Assembly (NCBI GenBank): GCA_002707155.1
Contig: PAME01000013.1
Location: forward strand, 44,253-108,252
Length of the DNA: 64,000 nucleotides
Direction of reading: 5' to 3'
Source of the DNA: Crocinitomicaceae bacterium
GTDB taxonomy: Bacteria > Bacteroidota > Bacteroidia > Flavobacteriales_G > Salibacteraceae
Below, in pieces: positions 37,608-49,200 of the stretch; the first letter of the stretch is position 1, and every line of letters starts with the position of its first letter. The notes under the pieces are model-generated. The model was not told the DNA's origin. It did not search any database and worked only from the letters and a program-made list of their open reading frames with translations. The position numbers and the translations under genes were made by a program.

Positions 37608-39344
37608 TCAACCCTCATTACTCTGCGAAACCAAATTCTCAGGAGGTAAATCACCTTCTTTTAAGTGGTGCGAAACGGCCTCGTGCACGTTCATGTAAAA
37701 ATGATTCGTGCCTAAGGTCTTGGCCAATTTGGCTTTTCTAAATTGATCCCGAACTGGACCCGTTACACCTGCAAATACAACCTCTACACCATTATCGTTA
37801 AAGTGCTTTATCAATTCTAGCAGCATATAAGACGCGGTTGAATCTATTTGAGTTAAAGGTTGTGCATCAATCAAAACCTTCTTTAGCTTCGGTTTCTTCT
37901 CGGCCCAAGCCAGTACATTATCTTTAAAATATTCGCAATTCGCGAAAAATAATTGAGCATCAAAACGAACGATTAGCAAATCTTCAAATTCCTCAGCTTC
38001 TTTAAAACGCAATACATTTCGGTAATAATTCGTACCAGCAATTCTTCCTAATTGGGCTAAGTGCGGTTTGCTTACTCTAAAAATCACCAAACCTATGCTC
38101 AATAAAACACCTATTAAAATTCCATTTACAATTCCAAATGCAAGGGTTGCAACAAAAGTTGAAATCAACATGGTAAATTCCCTTCTATCGGTATTCCAAA
38201 GGTGTTTTCCATATTTAATATCAATTAAATCCGATACCGCAACCATAATGATAGAAGCAAGAATAGCATGCGGTAAATAGTAAAAAAGCGGTGTAAGAAA
38301 TAATAATGTGAGCATTACTAAAACAGCACTGATAAGAGAAGCTAAACCGGTTTTTGCACCCGATTGATCGTTAACTGCTGTCCTTCCCAAACCACCGGTA
38401 ACTGAAAACGACTGGAACATAGAGCCTACAATATTGGCTATTCCTATAGCAAACAGTTCCTGATTGGGTAAAATCTCGTAATCTCGGTGTTTAGCTTGAA
38501 TCGCCTTGGAAACTGAAATGGCTTCAGTAAAAGCTATTAAAGCAATTGTAAAGGCTGCTGGAAGCAACTTTTGAATAATTTCAAGGTTGAGGTTTGGTAA
38601 TCTAAATGCGGGCAGTCCGGCTGGAATTTCGCCAACAATTCGAATTGAATTTGAACTAAGGTTTAAAAAGTACACCGCCAAAATACTTAAGATCACCGCA
38701 AGCAATGCACCTGGAATTTTGCGATTTATTTTCTTTATCGATAAAATCAAAATGATTCCAATAATCCCAATGATAATGCTCAAAACCGACCAATTTGAAA
38801 ATTCAGTAACCGACGAAAGGAGCGTTTTGAAAACGTTTCCTGAAGTTTGAATATCTATTCCCAGCAAATGCCTCAACTGGCTGACTCCAATAATAATTGC
38901 AGCTGCGGCTGTAAAACCACCTATTACAGGCTTTGACAGAAAATTAACAAGAAAACCTAAGCGAAGAAATCCAAATAAAATGAGAATTATTCCTTCAATG
39001 AAAGCTAAGAGAATTGCCAACTCAACAAAATATTCAGAACCTACCTCTGCAAAAGCACTCACACCAGCCAAAACCAATAAAGAATCAATTGCAACTGGCC
39101 CAACAGCTAATTGGCGACTGGTTCCAAAAAGTGCATAAATAATGAGCGGAAAAGTAGAAGCGTATAAGCCATAGATAGGCGGCACTCCGGCAATCATGGC
39201 ATAAGCCATTCCCTGCGGAATAAGCATTACTCCTACCGTCAATCCTGCAGAAATATCACCACTTAGCCATTCCTTTTTATATCCAGGAAGCCAACTTAGA
39301 ATTGGAAAAATTTGTTTTTGGGGCATAATTATACTCTGGGCCAA
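37608..39344 (-). CDS. SulP-family anion transporter with C-terminal STAS domain
   Basis: 578 aa; SVTGGLGRTAVNDQSGAKTGLASL; STAS VLIDAQPLTQIDSTASYML. Confidence 0.92.
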   Translation of the reverse strand: MAQSIIMPQKQIFPILSWLPGYKKEWLSGDISAGLTVGVMLIPQGMAYAMIAGVPPIYGLYASTFPLIIYALFGTSRQLAVGPVAIDSLLVLAGVSAFAEVGSEYFVELAILLAFIEGIILILFGFLRLGFLVNFLSKPVIGGFTAAAAIIIGVSQLRHLLGIDIQTSGNVFKTLLSSVTEFSNWSVLSIIIGIIGIILILSIKKINRKIPGALLAVILSILAVYFLNLSSNSIRIVGEIPAGLPAFRLPNLNLEIIQKLLPAAFTIALIAFTEAISVSKAIQAKHRDYEILPNQELFAIGIANIVGSMFQSFSVTGGLGRTAVNDQSGAKTGLASLISAVLVMLTLLFLTPLFYYLPHAILASIIMVAVSDLIDIKYGKHLWNTDRREFTMLISTFVATLAFGIVNGILIGVLLSIGLVIFRVSKPHLAQLGRIAGTNYYRNVLRFKEAEEFEDLLIVRFDAQLFFANCEYFKDNVLAWAEKKPKLKKVLIDAQPLTQIDSTASYMLLELIKHFNDNGVEVVFAGVTGPVRDQFRKAKLAKTLGTNHFYMNVHEAVSHHLKEGDLPPENLVSQSNEG

Positions 39345-39395
39345 AGTTATAATTTACACCATGCTGATTATAGAGACTTAGGTCACACAATTCGA

Positions 39396-41816
39396 TTAAA
39401 AATGCAACTGAACCGCTCCATAAAAATTAATGGGGTCTGCAGGAATAATTCCCGGACCGGGATAACCAACTGCTCGTCTTGTAAAATATCGATTGTCAGT
39501 AAGGTTATTAATTCCAGTTTCAAAGGTCCATTTCTTGTATTCGTAGCTCGCGCTCAAGTCCATAACCCAGTATGCTGGGATTATTCCAACAATTGCATTT
39601 GGTGAATAGCTCGCATTTGTGGCATCAGAAAACTGCTCTGAATTGTATGAGTATTGATAGCCAATTTTGAATTTCTTCCGCTTTAAATTTACTCCAGTTT
39701 TCAATATCATACTTGGTACATTTTCGACCTGTTTATTCTGATAAGCAGCTTCACTTGAGTTGATATACTTTGCATCTTGAATTGTGAAGTTGGAAAAAAT
39801 GTTCAAATTAGTTTTTGATTTGCCTTTTGTCAAAACTCCAATAATATCCATTTCCCCGTAAGATTCAAGACCTATATTTCTAGAATCAGAAACATTGGTG
39901 CGGTATCGAATAACTCTCAATGTTCTCTCATCCTCTTTCGAAACAGTTCCGATTCGTCCAGAATACTGCAAATAATATCCACTGATATCATAAATAAAAT
40001 ACCTTGAAATATTTCCTCGAATTCCAAGGTCACTAGAAAATCCTGTTTCGTCTTGCAGATTTGGATCAACTTGAAGGTTTGGATTATTTACACGCATATC
40101 GTTGAAGTTAATTGCGCGATAGTTTTGGCTGATATTGGCATAGACTTCACTGTTTTTTAGTTTATAAGCAGTTCCAATACCTCCAATTACAAAACTTCGT
40201 GAACTACTTTGCTGATCTTCAATAGTTCTTGCCCCCTGAGTATTTCCTGCTAAATCAAAAAACTCAACGTTATAGGTTCCATCCGATTGTGTAATAATAT
40301 GTTCAAACCGAACACCGGGCGTAATGCTCCATTTGGAAGTAACTTGAAAAACATTTTCCGAAAATGCCGCTACATTCTGACTTGGGAATTTGTAATTACT
40401 GTATTCAGGATTCTCCGGATCGCTAAAATTAAAGTCAGCATCAAAACCGGCAGAACCGTTACCTTGCTTTCGCTTTGTAAACCCCCTATAGTAGCGCATT
40501 CCGACCAACCAATTACTTGGATTTCCAAGAAATTCATAAGTGTGCACCATACGGTTTTCATTACCAATATTCAAGTAATCGTCTTTCATTAAATCTCTCA
40601 ATCCTTCAGGGTCGGGACGATTTATGTATCCCAAAACCCCCAATGCATCTCGAGATCCAATTAGCCCAAAGTTTCGCATTTCAAAGCGCCATTTTGAATT
40701 CAATCTATAGGTAAAAACCGCAGCAGCAATGTTCCAGTCTACTTTGAACCAGTTCCGCTCTCGAATACTTTGACTAGGATCTTCTTCAAACAATCTATCC
40801 GTTAATCCACCGGCCTGCTGCGCGGTGTAACTCATTTTAGTAAACTCAATTTTATAGCTGAGCTTCGCATTGATTTTTTGATGAAACTGCGCATGCCCCA
40901 CAATAGATTCGAATTGACTATTTGGTCGCCAACCTCCACCGCGCTTGTAATTTACATACCCATAATATCCTATGTTTTTATTGGTTCCGCCGATAGAGTT
41001 GAAGGTGTTGAACAAGCCAAAAGAGCCCATACTTTGCCGCAATACAATGTCCATCTTCTTATCGGGATGAGGTCCTTTTAATTCAAAATTTAATACTCCA
41101 CCAAACTGAGTTCCATATTGCAAACTAGAAGCACCACGTGTAACTTCAATACGATCAATTGACTCGGAAGGAGGCGTATAATAACTTTCGGGGTATCCTA
41201 AAGCATCAGCAGCTATATCGTATCCATTTTGACGTGTATTGAAATTACTGGTTCTATTTGGACTTAAACCTCGCCCCCCAATATTCAACTGCAATCCACC
41301 TTCGCTACTTTCCCAAATATTCAAACCCGATATTCGACTGTAAATTTGCCTAGAATTATTGGTTGCTAAGTTTGCATTCATTTGGCTCATTACTATTACC
41401 TCACTTTTCTTTGCAGAATAGATATCCATTCCATCAATAGCGTTCATATGCATCAGTCCAAAACCTGAACTCCTATCTTCTTGAACGATAAATTCGTTTA
41501 ATTCAATTGCAACGCTGTCCAATTCAAAACTTAAGGTGTTATTCCCAGCTTTTAAATTTATTTCTTGTTCTGTAGTTTTTATGCCAAGAGTAAACGCAAC
41601 AATCTTGTAATTACCTGGCTTTAAATTAGCTATTCGATAATTTCCTTGTTTATCAGTTTTGGTTTTATAGGGTGTATATTTTAATATCACCTCACTTTCA
41701 GTAGCTGGCTTTCTACTGTTCTTCCATACAATATTACCTTCTAAACTGGCTTTTTGAGCAACTAAGCAATGCCCAACAAGAAACAACAAGATCGATATAG
41801 CTACTACTTTTTTCAA
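39396..41816 (-). CDS. TonB-dependent receptor (FecA-like) with N-terminal carboxypeptidase-regulatory-like domain
   Basis: 806 aa; plug IYSRISGLNIWESSEGGLQLNIGGRGLSPNRTSNFNTRQNGYDIAADALGYPESYYTPPSESIDRIEVTRGASSLQYGTQFGG; C-terminal barrel. Confidence 0.92.
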   Translation of the reverse strand: MKKVVAISILLFLVGHCLVAQKASLEGNIVWKNSRKPATESEVILKYTPYKTKTDKQGNYRIANLKPGNYKIVAFTLGIKTTEQEINLKAGNNTLSFELDSVAIELNEFIVQEDRSSGFGLMHMNAIDGMDIYSAKKSEVIVMSQMNANLATNNSRQIYSRISGLNIWESSEGGLQLNIGGRGLSPNRTSNFNTRQNGYDIAADALGYPESYYTPPSESIDRIEVTRGASSLQYGTQFGGVLNFELKGPHPDKKMDIVLRQSMGSFGLFNTFNSIGGTNKNIGYYGYVNYKRGGGWRPNSQFESIVGHAQFHQKINAKLSYKIEFTKMSYTAQQAGGLTDRLFEEDPSQSIRERNWFKVDWNIAAAVFTYRLNSKWRFEMRNFGLIGSRDALGVLGYINRPDPEGLRDLMKDDYLNIGNENRMVHTYEFLGNPSNWLVGMRYYRGFTKRKQGNGSAGFDADFNFSDPENPEYSNYKFPSQNVAAFSENVFQVTSKWSITPGVRFEHIITQSDGTYNVEFFDLAGNTQGARTIEDQQSSSRSFVIGGIGTAYKLKNSEVYANISQNYRAINFNDMRVNNPNLQVDPNLQDETGFSSDLGIRGNISRYFIYDISGYYLQYSGRIGTVSKEDERTLRVIRYRTNVSDSRNIGLESYGEMDIIGVLTKGKSKTNLNIFSNFTIQDAKYINSSEAAYQNKQVENVPSMILKTGVNLKRKKFKIGYQYSYNSEQFSDATNASYSPNAIVGIIPAYWVMDLSASYEYKKWTFETGINNLTDNRYFTRRAVGYPGPGIIPADPINFYGAVQLHF

Positions 41817-43168
41817 TTTTCAAATGGTAATATCCAAGTTTTGTTTTTCCAAGAGTCCTCAATAGAAGCTAGATTAACTTTAGTGTCAATAAATGGTCGA
41901 CTTCCACTTCCATTCAATGTCACATAAACCTCAGAATACACTTCTGGATTACTCCAACCCTTACTTTTTAAATCGGCTTCGATGTAATTGGCGAATTCCA
42001 AAATCATATCGGGTTGAGTCGCCATCATTTTCTCTTGATTAGCGGTTAGGTAATCACCATTCCTTATTTCCAATCGTTTTTTGCTTGTGGGTTCTGATGC
42101 ATAAAAAAATGCACTTCCAGCCTTTTCCATGAGCATTACTCTCCACCCAAATCGGTAGCCTTGCTCGTGCCAAAACAACGGTCCTTCATAGGCCAAATGT
42201 CGAAAAGGAAATACGAATTGAACCGCCATAAAAACTGCAATAGATACTATTCCAAAAGCACTCAGCCCTTTTGTGTTTTCAAGGTTTTCAGAAACCGTAA
42301 CAGGTGACCATTTGACTATTCTTTCTAGCTTATCCAGCAAATTGCAATGGAAATCTTCAGAGAAGAAAATCAACGTACAGCCAATCATTATAAGCGGAAA
42401 CATACCAATTGGAAATAACCAATAGGTCAGCACATGAAAAACGATTACGGCAACATAGGCCAATGATCTCGTCTTTTTTGAAAGCAATAAAAAAGGAATC
42501 AATAAATCGTATAGCGCACCAAACCAACTGAAAACATAAGCTACAGCTGTATTCTTAAACAGAAAACCGATGATAGGTTTACTCGTATGAGCGGGCAACC
42601 ATAATTTTAGCGGCATGGCTTTAATTAGCCAATCGTAATTCAATTTGGCAATGCCAGCAAAAAAATAAACTATCCCTAATTGCAGTTTCAAAAGGTTAAT
42701 TGACCAGACTGGTATTTTTCTCGTTTGCAACTTGGGAGATAATTTAGCATCCAAGGAAAAATATCGGTTAGCTGGTAAAAATACCATTAGAAATGAAACC
42801 AAACTGATGAAGTAATAGTGATTTAAATAGGTGGTTTTATCAATCAGTTCGATGTAAGTAAATCCAATAAAAAAAGCGAGAGCAGACAGTCGGTATTTAT
42901 AACCAATAAACATACAAACTGAAGCTAGCATTACTAAAGCAAACAAGACATACATTCCTGGTTCACCTAACGACTGCACCCATTCGAAACCGTAATACTT
43001 AAAATGAAATGTAGGCGAAATATAGAGTTCGTAAATCCATCCTTTGAGCCAAAAACGCAACAAACTAGCAAACATTAATGCAGAAAACAGTAAACGAAAA
43101 ATCACCAAAGGAGCAATATCAACTTCTTTGGTGATTAAGTTTTTCTTTATTGAAGTAATACTCAACAC
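41813..43168 (-). CDS. HTTM-domain (vitamin K-dependent gamma-carboxylase-like) membrane protein
   Basis: 451 aa; multi-TM, LLKLQLGIVYFFAGIAKLNYDWL, LFWHEQGYRFGWRVMLMEKAG; 4-bp overlap with the receptor gene. Confidence 0.8.
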   Translation of the reverse strand: MLSITSIKKNLITKEVDIAPLVIFRLLFSALMFASLLRFWLKGWIYELYISPTFHFKYYGFEWVQSLGEPGMYVLFALVMLASVCMFIGYKYRLSALAFFIGFTYIELIDKTTYLNHYYFISLVSFLMVFLPANRYFSLDAKLSPKLQTRKIPVWSINLLKLQLGIVYFFAGIAKLNYDWLIKAMPLKLWLPAHTSKPIIGFLFKNTAVAYVFSWFGALYDLLIPFLLLSKKTRSLAYVAVIVFHVLTYWLFPIGMFPLIMIGCTLIFFSEDFHCNLLDKLERIVKWSPVTVSENLENTKGLSAFGIVSIAVFMAVQFVFPFRHLAYEGPLFWHEQGYRFGWRVMLMEKAGSAFFYASEPTSKKRLEIRNGDYLTANQEKMMATQPDMILEFANYIEADLKSKGWSNPEVYSEVYVTLNGSGSRPFIDTKVNLASIEDSWKNKTWILPFEN

Positions 43169-43169
43169 A

Positions 43170-44294
43170 CTAATCTCCGTCGTTGTCTTGATAGGTAATC
43201 AATACACCTGTTGCCGATGGAATATCGGCTTTAAAAAGAATGATCAATCGCTGCAATTCTTTTACTGCTTCATCAATATTGGCTTTATTCGAAGTCAAAC
43301 TTTCTTTCAGCGGTTTTGGAATTGCATTCAACTTATTCCTACAAGCAGCAAATTGAGCTTTGATGGCATCGTTTAAAGTTCCTTCGTTATATTCGGCACC
43401 GAGACTAATTAAATAATCATCCAACCCAATTCCCTCAACACCGTCATTATTCGATCCATTATAGAATGCTTCAATTGCATTCAAGTTTTCAAGAGCCAAT
43501 TCAATAGAAGTATTTCCGTAGTACAGCGCCTCAACATGGCCAGGTAACGACGTACCCGAAAAATTTCTGTTTCCATTTGGAATACCCAATTTCCCATCTC
43601 TCAAATGTCGCTCAATATGTTGAGTAAGCGCATTAATCACCTGACCTAAACTACTGCCTGCGTCAGTTCCATTGGCTCCATTAAACTGATTCACATAATT
43701 ACCTCCATTTGAAGACCATTTTATATTGACCGATTCAGCATTGTTTGCGATTTGATTTACTACTTCCTCCAAATAGTTTAGCCGATTTGTTCCTAATATG
43801 GAGTCCGTATACCTTCCAACTATTTTAGTAGCTGAACCTGAATTAATTAGGCAGTCTAATGCCGGAAAGCCTTTAACATCCAGTTTGTTTGCACCATTTA
43901 TGTTAATTGAACCTTGCTTTATTAAATCCTTCAACTCTGCAGTATCGGTAGGATAGATATTGGTTTCGCTGCGCAATGTAATATCCGCAGCTGGCCCAAA
44001 CTCATACATTGCAACCTTTTGCCAAGCCATGTAAGCTGATAACCAAGCAGACCTTACGTTTGTGAGGTTTATTTCGGAAGGACTTGCTTTAAACTGACTT
44101 GCTGCTTTTTGTAATTCAAGAACATTTGTTTGGTATTGCTCATAACTCGGAATTATGATTGATGTTGACCAATTAGTTAAAAGGTTCTCAATATTAAATG
44201 CCGCTGTTGGCTGTATGTCTGCTACTTCAGGATCATCCTTTTTACAAGATAAAGTGACTGCCATTATAAAAACTAATACTAATAAATGCCTCAT
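43170..44294 (-). CDS. Imelysin-family lipoprotein
   Basis: Start MRHLLVLVFIMAVTLSC at 44294; AWLSAYMAWQKVAMYEFGPA, GFPALDCLI, N-terminal lipobox. Confidence 0.88.
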   Translation of the reverse strand: MRHLLVLVFIMAVTLSCKKDDPEVADIQPTAAFNIENLLTNWSTSIIIPSYEQYQTNVLELQKAASQFKASPSEINLTNVRSAWLSAYMAWQKVAMYEFGPAADITLRSETNIYPTDTAELKDLIKQGSININGANKLDVKGFPALDCLINSGSATKIVGRYTDSILGTNRLNYLEEVVNQIANNAESVNIKWSSNGGNYVNQFNGANGTDAGSSLGQVINALTQHIERHLRDGKLGIPNGNRNFSGTSLPGHVEALYYGNTSIELALENLNAIEAFYNGSNNDGVEGIGLDDYLISLGAEYNEGTLNDAIKAQFAACRNKLNAIPKPLKESLTSNKANIDEAVKELQRLIILFKADIPSATGVLITYQDNDGD

Positions 44295-44295
44295 T

Positions 44296-45486
44296 TTACA
44301 ATTGCGATTTAATAGATTCAAAACCATAAGTAGTTGCTAAATCATCAATTACACTGGTCAGGTTTGCTGCCGAAATCGAGTAAAAATCTTCACCTATTGT
44401 TTTCTTATGTTCAGCTATTTGAGCGCTTGTAAGTTTTCCCTCGTAAGCGTATTTAAGGTTATCAAGAAAAGCCCAAGCTTCACTGATTGCATGATTCCTC
44501 AGCGCATCGTCAGAAATCTCCTTCTTCGCTAAGCTCAGATAATGTATTGCAGTTGCAGCACAAACTTTTTCTAATTCCATTCTGATGATACTAATTTGTG
44601 CATCTCTTGCTGCATAATCAAGCTGAGTGATGGCAAACCTACCTGCAATAAATGCATTCATTAATTTAGTATTCGATGCTAATAAATCGTTTCTACCATT
44701 TGCATATTTTCCCCAGAAACGATCGGTACCTTCAGCTGGAAAATCTACCGTTCCAAATAGATACCCAAAAGCTTCATCCCAGTGGTGTTCCATTTTTGTA
44801 TATGACTGCCCTTCCTCTATGATATCGTTGTCTAAATTCATTTTCTCAGCACCTAAGTACACATAAGAAATCTGATGCATAAACACAGCTCCCACTAATC
44901 CTTTTTCAATTATCTGAGTGGGCTCCTGACCCAATTTATTAACCAAATAAGCCTTATCGCCCGATTGTACAACTCCAGAATTACCACTTTTACCTTCAAA
45001 CTTTGCAACTTCAGTTGAATCTGAAATGCTTGCAATTTCTTTTATCCAATTTTCAATTTCGCCAATAATTAAGGGGTCACTGCTGGCCGTTTTATCTTTC
45101 AATTGTTTTGAAGAAGCGTTAAGCTCAGCTGCAATAAATGGAGTGTTTTCATTCGCGTACATATTTAACATCTTTGCCTCATCCAATGCAGTTCCTGGTG
45201 TATTTGCCGTTTTCATATAGGCCACCATTTCAGATAACATATCCATTCGTTCCTTTTGCCCTGAGAAGCTAACGGTTGATGCGCCATTTCGTTCAAATTT
45301 ATAAGTGCTTGGCGCCTCAATTCCTCTAGAGATTACTTCAGCGTATTCACAAGAACCATCATCTTTCTTGGCATTTTCAGTATAATTTACAGCTGTTTCG
45401 TCAGTACAACCCTTCTTCTTGCAAGCAACAAACACTGACATTACCAACACCGAAAAAATAACCTTATTCATTTTTATCTTTTTCAT
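44296..45486 (-). CDS. DUF4856-family lipoprotein
   Basis: 396 aa; lipobox VFVAC; KKKGCTDETAVNYTENAKKDDGSCEY; HHWDEAFGYLFGTVDFP; one base between this gene and the imelysin start. Confidence 0.8.
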   Translation of the reverse strand: MKKIKMNKVIFSVLVMSVFVACKKKGCTDETAVNYTENAKKDDGSCEYAEVISRGIEAPSTYKFERNGASTVSFSGQKERMDMLSEMVAYMKTANTPGTALDEAKMLNMYANENTPFIAAELNASSKQLKDKTASSDPLIIGEIENWIKEIASISDSTEVAKFEGKSGNSGVVQSGDKAYLVNKLGQEPTQIIEKGLVGAVFMHQISYVYLGAEKMNLDNDIIEEGQSYTKMEHHWDEAFGYLFGTVDFPAEGTDRFWGKYANGRNDLLASNTKLMNAFIAGRFAITQLDYAARDAQISIIRMELEKVCAATAIHYLSLAKKEISDDALRNHAISEAWAFLDNLKYAYEGKLTSAQIAEHKKTIGEDFYSISAANLTSVIDDLATTYGFESIKSQL

Positions 45487-45656
45487 TTTTATTTTTATTT
45501 AGACTTATTATAAATAACAAGGCAAATCTATCCTGAGAATTCAAACTGCACAATACCTATGGGTAGGTATTTTTGAAAAATAATCTTATATTTTTCCAAT
45601 CCCGTTTACATACAACTGAGTATTAAAAAATGAAATAAGCAGCTCGTTTAATCGGA

Positions 45657-45664
45657 TATATTTG
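45657..45664 (+). promoter_or_regulatory. -7 element TATATTTG six nt before smpB ATG
   Basis: tatatttg taatct ATG. Confidence 0.5.
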
Positions 45665-45670
45665 TAATCT

Positions 45671-46132
45671 ATGGCGAAAAAAAGATTTACGAACGACGTT
45701 CGCATAAAAAACAGCAAAGCGCGATACGAATTTGAACTGATGGACGATTTTGTGGCTGGAATTCAACTCGCTGGCACTGAAATAAAATCAATTCGAGAAA
45801 GTAAAGCAACTATTAATGAGGCTTTTGTTAGCCTTATTGGAGAAGAGGTTTTTGTGCGAAACATGTTTATTGCCGAATATACCGAAGGAACTTACTCCAA
45901 TCACATCCCTAAACGCGATCGAAAACTACTCCTCAATAAAACGGAAATAAAAAAAATAAGAAAACACATGCTGGTAAAGGGTTTTACAGCAGTTCCTACT
46001 CTATTGTTTGTGAATGAAAAAGGATTAGCCAAACTCAAATTCTCTTTAGCAAAAGGAAAAAAAATACACGACAAAAGAGAAAGCCTGAAACAAAAAGATT
46101 TAAAAAGACAAATTGACAGAGAAATTTCATAA
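45671..46132 (+). CDS. smpB: SsrA-binding protein SmpB
   Basis: 153 aa; AGIQLAGTEIKSIRESKATINEAFV, KGKKIHDKRESLKQKD. Confidence 0.97.
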   Translation: MAKKRFTNDVRIKNSKARYEFELMDDFVAGIQLAGTEIKSIRESKATINEAFVSLIGEEVFVRNMFIAEYTEGTYSNHIPKRDRKLLLNKTEIKKIRKHMLVKGFTAVPTLLFVNEKGLAKLKFSLAKGKKIHDKRESLKQKDLKRQIDREIS

Positions 46133-46187
46133 ATATTTACTGTTAAATAAGATGCAGTGCAAAATTTGCACCGTTCAACTACTTGCT

Positions 46188-46195
46188 TATATTTG
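46188..46195 (+). promoter_or_regulatory. -7 element TATATTTG with TTTG -33 box and 19-nt spacer
   Basis: tttg (46165-46168), 19 nt, tatatttg (46188-46195), upstream of the ABC transporter gene. Confidence 0.6.
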
Positions 46196-46242
46196 AATTT
46201 CGCTAAAACTATGACATTCGTTATCCAATATTTTAACAAGCT

Positions 46243-49200
46243 ATGAGTGAAGAGCTACTGAAAGCATTGATGCAGTTGTTTGCTATGGCTTCAGATGTCG
46301 ATGACATTACTCAAGAAAGTAGAGTTATTGTTAACGATTATCTTACTCAAGAGCTAAACTCTGAACTCGTACCTACCTATTTAGAAATTTACGACAAAAA
46401 CATCAAGGAAATTCACCATGGTGTTGAAAAGGATGCACTTGCTGATCAAAATGTCATTGAAGTTTGCTCTAAAATCAATGCTGTTTTACAACAAAAGCAA
46501 AAAATAGTCATTCTCATAAGGCTTCTTGAGTACATTCTTGCGGATGAAAATATTTCAGATCACGAATTTCAATTCTTAAGAACTACAGCGGATACATTTA
46601 AAATTCCAACTGATGAATTTGATGATTGCTTGAAATTTTTAGAAGCGGAACCTAACACCATACCTGATCTTCTTGATATACTTATTGTTTCTTCTGAAGA
46701 TAGTATTGAATGTGAAAAGTCTCAATTTATTAAACGAGATGGCATCGAAGGGAAAATAATATTCCTAAAGTTCCCAAGTGTAGAAATGTATGTTATGCGC
46801 TACTTAGGTGAGGACGATTTGTACCTTAATGGACAAATTTTATTTGCTAATAGGGCCTATCCTCTATACGTTGGTTCGAGTGTTAGAAGTGGAAAAGTTT
46901 CTCCTATTTTCTATAGCGATGTAGTAAGTTCTTTTTTGGTTAGAACAGAAAGTGAAAAAATTGTTTTTAAAGCTCAAGATTTAATTTATCGTTTCAAAAC
47001 TGCAAATATTGGTGTCCAGCCTTTTAGAATGTGCGAAGAAAACGGTAAGCTAATAGGAATAATGGGTGGTTCGGGAGCAGGTAAATCTACCCTGCTAAAC
47101 ATTCTAAACGGAGAGTATACTCCAACGGAAGGTAAGGTAACCCTAAATGGAATTGACATTCATAAACACCCTGAGAAAATTAAGGGCGTAATAGGTTACG
47201 TTTCGCAAGATGACCTGTTGATAGAGGAATTGACCGTATTTCAAAACTTATACTATAACGCTAAATTAATTTTTGGCGGAAAATCCGATAAAGAAATCAC
47301 TACAAAAGTGATGGACTTATTGGTTAGCCTTGGGCTTAAAGAAACTGTCGACCTCAAGGTTGGTAGCCCAATGGAAAAATACATAAGTGGAGGACAGCGT
47401 AAACGATTGAATATTGCCCTTGAGTTAATTCGAGAACCGGCTCTGCTGTATGTTGATGAACCAACTTCAGGTTTAAGTTCTAGAGATTCTCAGAACATTA
47501 TGGATTTACTTAAGGAACTTTCCTTAAAAGGTAAATTGATATATGTAGTTATACATCAACCTTCTTCAGACATTTTTAAAATGTTTGATAAGCTTATGAT
47601 TCTTGATGTTGGTGGTTATTTGATTTACAATGGGAATCCTGTAGAAGGCATAAAATATTTTAAAAGAGCGGCTAAATTTGCAAATGCAGATGAAGAAGAT
47701 GCTAGTGGAAATGTAAATCCAGAGGTCATATTTAACATTATAGACCAAAAAGTTGTTGATGAGTATGGAAATCTAACCGAGGATAGAAAGGTTGAGCCCA
47801 AACAGTGGTACGATTTATATTTAAAAGAAATTGACTGTAATGTGGAAATGCTAGAAGACCCTCTTTCTGCTCCCAAAATTGATTTTAATTTGTCGGGAGT
47901 ACTGCAGCAGTTTAAAATATTTGTCACTCGAGATGTCCTTTCAAAGTTGACAAATCGACAATACATGTTGATTAACATGTTAGAAGCTCCTGTATTGGCG
48001 CTTATTTTAAGCTATTTCGTCCGCTACTACCCTTTTAATGGGCAAGATAGTGAATACGTTTTCCTTGAAAACGAAAACATTCCCGCATACATGTTTATGT
48101 CGGTTGTAGTTGCGTTATTTATTGGTCTTACGGTAAGTGCTGAAGAGATCATCCGCGACCAAAAAATTCGAAAGAGAGAGTCATTTTTAAATCTTAATAA
48201 TAGTGCGTACTTGATTAGTAAAATCCTAATCATGTTTCTAATCTCAGCAATTCAGACCATCACTTTTGTGCTTATTGGAAACAACATTCTTGAGATTGAA
48301 GGTATGTTTTGGGATTACTATTTAATCCTATTCACAACGGCATGCTTTGCTAATGTGTTAGGACTTAATCTCTCCGCAAGCTTTAATAGCGCTGTCACCA
48401 TTTATATTTTGATTCCATTCATTATTATACCGCAGCTTATTTTTAGTGGTGTAATTGTAAAGTTTGACAAATTAAATCCTAACGTTTCTTCCAGAATTAA
48501 AGTTCCTTTTATCGGAGAGGCTATGGCTTCTCGTTGGGCATTTGAAGCGCTTGCAGTTAATCAATTCATTGAAAATAAGTTTGAAAAACACCTTTATCCT
48601 TACGATAAAATTCAATCGATGGCCAACTATAAAAAGGTATATTGGATACCAGAGTTGACTTCGAAAATTGGGTTTATAGAAAACTATTTTAACGACCCAG
48701 AGAAACAAGAAGAAGTAAAAAAGTCACTTCAATTACTTCAAAATGAAATTACTGCACAAAATAAAGTTTACCCAAAACTTGCATACGAAGGAGCGGATAG
48801 GTTACAAATAGGAGCCGTCAAAGAACAGGACTTTCAAGACTTAAAAGACTACTTAAAACTTCAGAGAACGTTTTATAATAAACTGCACAATAGAACCTTG
48901 GATGATAGGGACGACGCTATAAACTACTTAACAAAAGATGCTAATATTAATTTTACTGAAGCCAAGAATAACAATAGAAACGAAAGCCTTGCAGACTTAG
49001 TGTCTAATAAATTGGAGTTGAGTCATTATATAGAATATAATGGCCGATTAATACCGCAAGAAAATCCAATTTACAGAGATAGCGAATCCTTCAATAGTCA
49101 CTTTTTTGCTCCACAAAAAAAGGTTTTTGGTAAGAAAATTAAAACCTTTTGGGTAAACATTGTAGTGATTTGGTTAATGACCTTGGCGCTTGTTATTGCT

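Noticed and set aside
37326-37649. 107-aa ORF MNMKIPVFTGMTAGVAGSQNYSSFLRRQESK...
   Set aside because: Translation of REP-like repeats; no protein-like features, and it overlaps the SulP gene end.
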